From: an uncultured Rhodobiaceae bacterium
Lineage (GTDB): Bacteria; Pseudomonadota; Alphaproteobacteria; RS24
Assembly: GCA_913020275.1 (NCBI GenBank)
Contig: CAJWBV010000013.1
Coordinates: 1-10,221 of the forward strand
DNA length: 10,221 nt
Reading direction: 5' to 3'
This document shows positions 6,122-10,221 of this stretch, one piece after another. How positions within the stretch are numbered: the stretch's first letter is position 1; each line of letters opens with the position of its first letter. The notes below the pieces were generated by a model, which was not told where the DNA came from, did no database searches, and saw only the letters and a list, made by a program, of their open reading frames with translations. A program made the translations under genes and the position numbers.

Positions 6122-7396
6122 TTAAAAGTTCCTCCTCAGCCAAGCCGCCAGCCGACCAAACGGCCCGCCGGCATTTTCAGAAACAAGTGCGGCGTCTGCA
6201 TGTTGACGCCCGGCATAATTCAAAAGACCGGCACATGCCGCAAAAGATGGGCCGGCCGCCGCCTCCGGCAGGCCCGAAAGCCGCATCGGAAAACCGAGGC
6301 GTGGCTGCCGGTCAAGTATTGTTTGCGCCAATTCCGGCACGCCGGAAAGCTGCGACGCACCGCCGGTCAACACCACACGGCGCCCCGCCAGATGCGCCAT
6401 ACCCGAACTTGCGACCCGCGCCTCAATCATTTCGAAGGTTTCTTCAAGACGCGGGCGAATGATTTTCGTCAGCTCACTGCGCGGCAACATTTGCGCCTCA
6501 CCGTCATTGGCAGGCAGCTCAAACTGCTCGCGTTCACCGTCAGACGAGGCCAGCGCGCTGCCATAAAGCGTTTTGATACGCTCGGCTATCGGCAGTGCGA
6601 CGTTTAATCCACGCGCAATATCAGTGGTGATATGGTGCCCGCCCACTGGCACAACGCCCGTATGCACCGGCGCACCTTCATAGAATATCGTGAAGCTGGT
6701 GGTGCCGCCGCCCATATCAATATGCAATGTGCCGAGGTCAATTTCATCCTGCATCAAGGTCGACAGCGCGCTGGCATAAGGCGTGACCACGAGCTTGTCG
6801 CAAACAAGATGGCATTGCTCAACACATGCCAGCAGATTTCTAATCGGCCCCACAGGGGCACTGATGAGATGCAACGTCACGCGCAATTCCTGACCATACA
6901 TGCCTCTGGGGTCGGATATCACCGCGCTGTCATCGACATAATAGGCCACCGGAATGGCGTGCAGAATTTCGTGATCCTCCGACCAGAATTTTTCGCATGC
7001 GTGACGCAAAGCCAGTCCCATATGGTCGGCATTGACGGCCTGCCCGTGCAACGGCACATGCGCCTCGCAAATCTGGCTTGAAATCCGGTTCGCCGACACA
7101 CCTATAATAATGCCACGCACCTCGACACCTGCCATGCGCTCGGCAACATCTACTGCCGCGCGCAAACTGTCTTCGGCGGCGCGCATGTCGGTAATCTGCC
7201 CGGCTTGCAATCCTTCCGATATTTGATGCCCGAAACCGGTGACGCGCATCATCCGGTTGGGCGCATTGTCTTCGGCGGTTTCGGCAATCAAACAGGCCAC
7301 CTTATTGGTACCGATATCGAGCGCGGCAACGGCCCCGCGCCGCATTGAAACGGCGGCGTGTCTGCCGAACTGGTTATGTTTTACAGGACGGGTCAC
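6122..7396 (-). CDS. ftsA: Cell division protein FtsA, actin-like membrane tether of FtsZ
   Basis: FtsA is an actin-fold ATP-binding protein that ties FtsZ filaments to the inner membrane and recruits later division proteins. The 424-residue product has phosphate-1 motif ALDIGTNK (25-32), the family-specific 1C region after about residue 100, phosphate-2 DMGGGTTS (227-234) and adenosine motif LTGGAS (343-348). It ends in GPFGRLAAWLRRNF (411-424), the amphipathic membrane-targeting helix. Length is normal. The start is a GTG at 7396 overlapping the ftsQ TGA by four bases (GTGA), with GGGAG eight bases upstream; an ATG at 7345 would remove 17 poorly conserved residues. It is followed by the 166-base gap before ftsZ. 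Confidence 0.97.
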   Translation of the reverse strand: MTRPVKHNQFGRHAAVSMRRGAVAALDIGTNKVACLIAETAEDNAPNRMMRVTGFGHQISEGLQAGQITDMRAAEDSLRAAVDVAERMAGVEVRGIIIGVSANRISSQICEAHVPLHGQAVNADHMGLALRHACEKFWSEDHEILHAIPVAYYVDDSAVISDPRGMYGQELRVTLHLISAPVGPIRNLLACVEQCHLVCDKLVVTPYASALSTLMQDEIDLGTLHIDMGGGTTSFTIFYEGAPVHTGVVPVGGHHITTDIARGLNVALPIAERIKTLYGSALASSDGEREQFELPANDGEAQMLPRSELTKIIRPRLEETFEMIEARVASSGMAHLAGRRVVLTGGASQLSGVPELAQTILDRQPRLGFPMRLSGLPEAAAGPSFAACAGLLNYAGRQHADAALVSENAGGPFGRLAAWLRRNF

Positions 7397-8283
7397 GAGC
7401 GCTTCTCCCGTTTGGGCCGTGGCGGTGCCGCGCGCGAGGTTTCACCCATAGGGCGCAACAAGATGCGGTCGGGCAAACGAAGGTCGATACTCTGGTTCTC
7501 GACCGCCAGAATGCGCCGCTCGCGTTCAAGGTCCATCAGGCGGTTGAGGGCATTTTGCACGTTTTTGGCCGGCAAATGCACAGCCCCGCCATGATCCAAT
7601 GTCAGGCTCCAGCGTCTCCCACCTATCCATTCGGCGGCCACCAGCCGATTGCGGACAACCGGATAATCCTGCAACATATCCATCAGCGCTTGTGCCCGAA
7701 TGGGCGCACCCGAACCGGACAGCACCGGCAAATGTTCGAAGGTTTGCAGATGGTTGCGGATGATGACATCGCCATTTTTGTCGATCAGCGCGGTTTTGCG
7801 ACCCTCCTCATAAAGCGCGAAAGGCTCGCGCTCGCGCACCTGCAAATGAATAATGCCCGGCAAGCGCCGCACCACCGTTACATTATTTACCCATGGCAAT
7901 TTTTTGATGCGCGTTCGCATAGCGCCCAAATCGACCCGCAAAATTGGCATGCCAGCAGCAATTTGCGTGACTGCCAGCAAGTCTCCCCGCTGGGTGCGGC
8001 GACGCCCCTCCACGGTAATGTCCGTAACGTGAAGTCCGGCTTTGGCGGTCGCGTCAAAGAAACCATCACGCAAATAATCCGCCGTCGGACGGGTCAACTC
8101 GGCGGTGAAAATACCGACCAGAGCCAACACCAGAATACCGGTCAAACTCGCCATACCGAGCCGCCAATTTGGGAAGAGCCTTGCTACAAGTTTAGTCGCC
8201 GGGGCCATCAGCATAAAGGATGCCGCACGCATCAGGCGTGCTTTGGGATTACGTTTCGTCATAGCGGATTTCACCTTGGGCAT
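7393..8283 (-). CDS. ftsQ: Cell division protein FtsQ
   Basis: FtsQ is a bitopic inner-membrane protein that links early and late division proteins through its periplasmic POTRA domain and FtsB/FtsL binding. The 296-residue product has a basic cytoplasmic N-terminus, one membrane segment at about 42-61 (RLGMASLTGILVLALVGIF), and the POTRA domain at about 86-158 (VTDITVEGRRRTQRGDLLAV ... LPWVNNVTVVRRLPGIIHLQV). The FtsQ domain follows (REREPFALYEEGRKTALID ... LPVLSGSGAP). The tail is basic and Pro-rich. The ATG at 8283 has GGAGG seven bases upstream and overlaps the ddl 3' end by 13 bases; a TTG at 8304 and an ATG at 8262 are alternatives. The 3' end overlaps ftsA by four bases. Sequence is diverged, as is usual for FtsQ, but context and domain order are clear. 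Confidence 0.95.
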   Translation of the reverse strand: MPKVKSAMTKRNPKARLMRAASFMLMAPATKLVARLFPNWRLGMASLTGILVLALVGIFTAELTRPTADYLRDGFFDATAKAGLHVTDITVEGRRRTQRGDLLAVTQIAAGMPILRVDLGAMRTRIKKLPWVNNVTVVRRLPGIIHLQVREREPFALYEEGRKTALIDKNGDVIIRNHLQTFEHLPVLSGSGAPIRAQALMDMLQDYPVVRNRLVAAEWIGGRRWSLTLDHGGAVHLPAKNVQNALNRLMDLERERRILAVENQSIDLRLPDRILLRPMGETSRAAPPRPKREKRS

Positions 8284-9185
8284 GAGGCATCCTCCACAAT
8301 CCAAGTCACCAAATTGTCATATGACATGCCGCGTGCTTCGGCCATTTCCGGCACCAGCGACAGGGGCGTCATGCCCGGCTGGGTGTTGATTTCAAGCAGT
8401 GCCAGTGTCGGCCCGTCAGGGTCGAAGCGGAAATCGGCCCGTGTCACGCCACGGCACCCCAGCACGCGATGGGCCATCAGCGTGACGGCCTGAATTTCGC
8501 CGGACAGGGCGGCGGGAATATCGGCGGGCAGAATATGCGCCGAGCCGCCCTCATCATATTTCGCGCGATAATCGTAAAAGCCGTTGGTCGGCACAATTTC
8601 CATAACATCTGTGGGCGCATCATCCAGCACGGCACAGGTTAATTCACGACCGGCAATATAGGCTTCGACCATTGCGGCATTGTCATATCCCCAGCCGGAA
8701 TCGGTCAGCGTGTCGGGCAGCTCATTTGCGCCTTCGGGAACGATTTGCACGCCGACACTGGACCCCTGATTGACCGGCTTGACGACATAAGGCGGGTCCA
8801 GCGGATGGTCGGTGCATGACCCGCGCATGACCAATAGCGACCGGGCCACCGGCAAACCGGCATCGGCGAATATCTTTTTCGACAAGTGCTTGTCCATGGC
8901 CAAGGCCGAAGCGCGCACGCCGGAATGTGTGTAGGGAATGGCCAAGACTTCCAACAGGCCCTGCACCTCGCCATCTTCCCCGCCTACCCCGTGAAGCGCA
9001 TTGAAGCAAACATCGGGGGCAAGCTCTGTCAGGCGCGCGGCCAGATCACGGTCAACATCAATTTGCGTGACCTGATAACCGCTGCGTTGCAGGGCTTCGG
9101 CGCATTTTTGACCGGAAATAAGACTGATTTCGCGCTCCGGCGACCAGCCCCCCTGCAATACCGCAACATGCGATTTAGGCGCCAT
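8271..9185 (-). CDS. ddl: D-alanine--D-alanine ligase (DdlB type)
   Basis: Ddl joins two D-alanines with ATP to give the terminal dipeptide of the peptidoglycan precursor, used next by MurF in the cytoplasm. The 304-residue product is the normal DdlB length and shows an ATP-grasp layout. It has GGWSPEREISLISG near the N-terminus (Glu of the substrate-binding serine/glutamate loop), ALHGVGGEDGEVQGLLE, YTHSGVRASALAMDK, ATP-binding VVKPVNQGSSVGV, the omega-loop region DYRAKYDEGGSAHILPA, RADFRFD, and the metal-binding LLEINTQPGMTPLSLVP. The Tyr of the omega-loop DYRAKY is consistent with D-Ala-D-Ala rather than D-Ala-D-Lac activity. The ATG at 9185 overlaps the murB stop by 11 bases and has GGGGAGG six bases upstream; the frame is open far beyond it, but that part is a shadow of murB. 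Confidence 0.97.
   Translation of the reverse strand: MAPKSHVAVLQGGWSPEREISLISGQKCAEALQRSGYQVTQIDVDRDLAARLTELAPDVCFNALHGVGGEDGEVQGLLEVLAIPYTHSGVRASALAMDKHLSKKIFADAGLPVARSLLVMRGSCTDHPLDPPYVVKPVNQGSSVGVQIVPEGANELPDTLTDSGWGYDNAAMVEAYIAGRELTCAVLDDAPTDVMEIVPTNGFYDYRAKYDEGGSAHILPADIPAALSGEIQAVTLMAHRVLGCRGVTRADFRFDPDGPTLALLEINTQPGMTPLSLVPEMAEARGMSYDNLVTWIVEDASCPR
8291..8295 (-). promoter_or_regulatory. Ribosome binding site of ftsQ
   Basis: GGAGG seven bases before the ATG at 8283, inside the 3' end of ddl. It favours the 8283 start over the TTG at 8304, which lies upstream of this site, and over the ATG at 8262, which is too far away. Confidence 0.7.
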
Positions 9186-10143
9186 GAGCCACCTCCCCGA
9201 TCCGCCGGATTTCCCAATCGAGATCAATGTCACTGGTTTCCAGCACGCGCTGGCGCACGGTTTCGCCCAGCGTCTCAATGTCGGCAGCGCTGGCGTTGCC
9301 GTGATTAATGAGGAAATTGCAATGCAGTTCGGAAACTTGCGCCTCGCCGACACGCAAGCCCCGACATCCGGCAGCATCGATAAGTTTCCAGGCCTTCGGC
9401 CCGTCAGGGCTGGCCCCGCCCGGATTTTTGAACGTGCTGCCGCCTGTACGCGATTTGACCGGCTGGCTGGTGCCGCGCTTGTCGGCAATCTCGTCCATTT
9501 GCGCCGTGATAGTGTCGGCGTCGGTAGGAACCCCGCGAAAAACCGCCGCCGTGTAGATAACCGGATCCGGGTAGCCGTTTGTGCGGTAGCCGAGATTAAG
9601 CGCATCGGGCGTCAGTTCGCGTTTCTCCCCGTCCAGAGTGACGGCTTCAACCCGCACCAGCACATCTGCCGTTTCGCGACCATAGGCGCCGGCGTTCATT
9701 GCCACCGCGCCGCCGATACTGCCCGGGATACCGCTAAGAAATTCAAGCCCCGAAAGTCCGGCATCGGCGGCTGTCGCGGCCACCCGCACATCAAGCGCGC
9801 CGGCACCGGCGCGAATATCCGTTTCGCCATCGCAGGCAATGTCGGCAAAGCCGCGACCGAGGCGAATGATAACACCGCGCACACCGCCATCGCGCGCCAG
9901 CGTGTTGGAACCCGCGCCCAAAACAGTGACCGGAATATCCGCCGCCAGATTTTTCAAAAACGCACTCAGGTCATCGGCATCTGTCGGGAGGTAAATGACA
10001 TCCGCCGCGCCGCCAACCCGAAACCATGTGAGCCCACTCAAAGATTGCTCGGTAATATATTTTCCGTTTACCTCGGGCAAATCGACGGGCTTAACACAGG
10101 CGCGTGTCATTTGCGGCTTTGGATTATTCGCATGCAAGCTCAT
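9175..10143 (-). CDS. murB: UDP-N-acetylenolpyruvoylglucosamine reductase MurB
   Basis: MurB is the FAD enzyme that uses NADPH to reduce UDP-GlcNAc-enolpyruvate to UDP-MurNAc in the cytoplasm. The 322-residue product has the FAD-binding elements TWFRVGGAADVIYLP (39-53), LGAGSNTLARDGGVRGVII (75-93) and SGIPGSIGGAVAMNAGAYG (137-155). The substrate part has YRTNGYPDP (186-194), KSRTGGSTFKNPGG (230-243, proton-donor Ser236), AWKLIDAAGCRGLRVGEAQVS and HCNFLINHGNASAADI. The likely catalytic Glu311 lies in LDWEIRRIG. The YR motif and the lack of the long Tyr-loop insertion point to type II MurB. The ATG at 10143 overlaps the murC stop by four bases (ATGA) and has GGAGG seven bases upstream. The 3' end overlaps ddl by 11 bases. 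Confidence 0.97.
   Translation of the reverse strand: MSLHANNPKPQMTRACVKPVDLPEVNGKYITEQSLSGLTWFRVGGAADVIYLPTDADDLSAFLKNLAADIPVTVLGAGSNTLARDGGVRGVIIRLGRGFADIACDGETDIRAGAGALDVRVAATAADAGLSGLEFLSGIPGSIGGAVAMNAGAYGRETADVLVRVEAVTLDGEKRELTPDALNLGYRTNGYPDPVIYTAAVFRGVPTDADTITAQMDEIADKRGTSQPVKSRTGGSTFKNPGGASPDGPKAWKLIDAAGCRGLRVGEAQVSELHCNFLINHGNASAADIETLGETVRQRVLETSDIDLDWEIRRIGEVAHGA
9192..9198 (-). promoter_or_regulatory. Ribosome binding site of ddl
   Basis: GGGGAGG ending six bases before the ATG at 9185, inside the last codons of murB. It decides the ddl start against the long upstream open frame and points to coupled translation. Confidence 0.75.
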
Positions 10144-10221
10144 GCCGCCACCTCCGCCAAACGTGTCGGAAGTTCGTGCGCGATGCGCGTAATGCTACCC
10201 GCGCCCATGCACACCACAATG
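10140..10221 (-). CDS. murC: UDP-N-acetylmuramate--L-alanine ligase MurC, last 26 codons only
   Basis: The frame enters at the window edge and ends with TGA at 10142-10140, overlapping the murB ATG as ATGA. The visible tail IVVCMGAGSITRIAHELPTR matches the usual MurC ending, where a hydrophobic strand is followed by GAGxI and a helix (compare GAGNIGKIA in E. coli). MurC adds L-Ala to UDP-MurNAc, the step right after MurB. Only the extreme C-terminus is seen, so the identity rests on this short tail plus the canonical murC-murB-ddl order. Confidence 0.85.
   Translation of the reverse strand, partial: IVVCMGAGSITRIAHELPTRLAEVAA

Noticed and set aside
7345..8493. Plus-strand open frame of 382 codons
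   Set aside because: It lies antisense to ftsA, ftsQ and ddl, all of which are certain; the translation is Arg/His/Gln-rich shadow sequence.
9186..9605. N-terminal extension of ddl by 140 residues
   Set aside because: This stretch is murB in another frame, and the ATG at 9185 has a strong ribosome binding site and gives the normal Ddl length.

Overview
The window joins two pieces of DNA that do not look as if they belong together. Positions from about 1465 to 10221 are a conventional alphaproteobacterial division and cell-wall (dcw) segment, all on the minus strand. In transcription order it reads murC (3' end only), murB, ddl, ftsQ, ftsA, ftsZ, a strong intrinsic terminator, then lpxC, bamD and the 5' part of recN. 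The alphaproteobacterial assignment rests on this gene order (ftsZ-lpxC-bamD-recN), on an FtsZ with a long Pro/Ala/Glu-rich linker ending in an IPAFLRR peptide, on an FtsA ending in a GRLAAWLRRNF amphipathic helix, and on CGN-only arginine codons where I counted them. I cannot name the genus.

Positions 1 to about 1460 hold two minus-strand genes of a different character. One is the C-terminal part of an Ala/Gln/Ser-rich protein that I do not recognise with certainty. The other, five bases downstream, is the first 269 codons of a secreted protein with prenyltransferase/squalene-oxidase-type repeats. AGA and AGG are used for more than half of the arginines here, and both protein types recall Verrucomicrobia/Planctomycetes (PVC) genomes. 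The two pieces meet inside recN. RecN-like sequence stops near residue 214 and the frame runs on, by chance or otherwise, into the foreign reading frame, giving a 430-residue chimeric ORF at 813-2105. The simplest explanation is a misassembled or chimeric contig. A real recombination that destroyed recN is possible but less likely.

In the dcw part, murC, murB, ddl, ftsQ and ftsA are chained by start/stop overlaps of 4 to 13 bases, so translational coupling is likely. MurC, MurB and Ddl make the UDP-MurNAc peptide precursor and its D-Ala-D-Ala. FtsQ, FtsA and FtsZ build the division ring. After a 166-base gap ftsZ has its own strong ribosome binding site and is closed by a 12-bp hairpin terminator. 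lpxC (lipid A), bamD (outer-membrane protein assembly) and recN then form a second unit that needs its own promoter, for which there is a weak candidate at 4087-4115. No stretch longer than 300 bases lacks a gene. I saw no tRNA, rRNA, CRISPR array, insertion sequence or attachment site, and no convincing new biological system. The points most worth checking are the recN junction and the extra FtsZ tail motifs.
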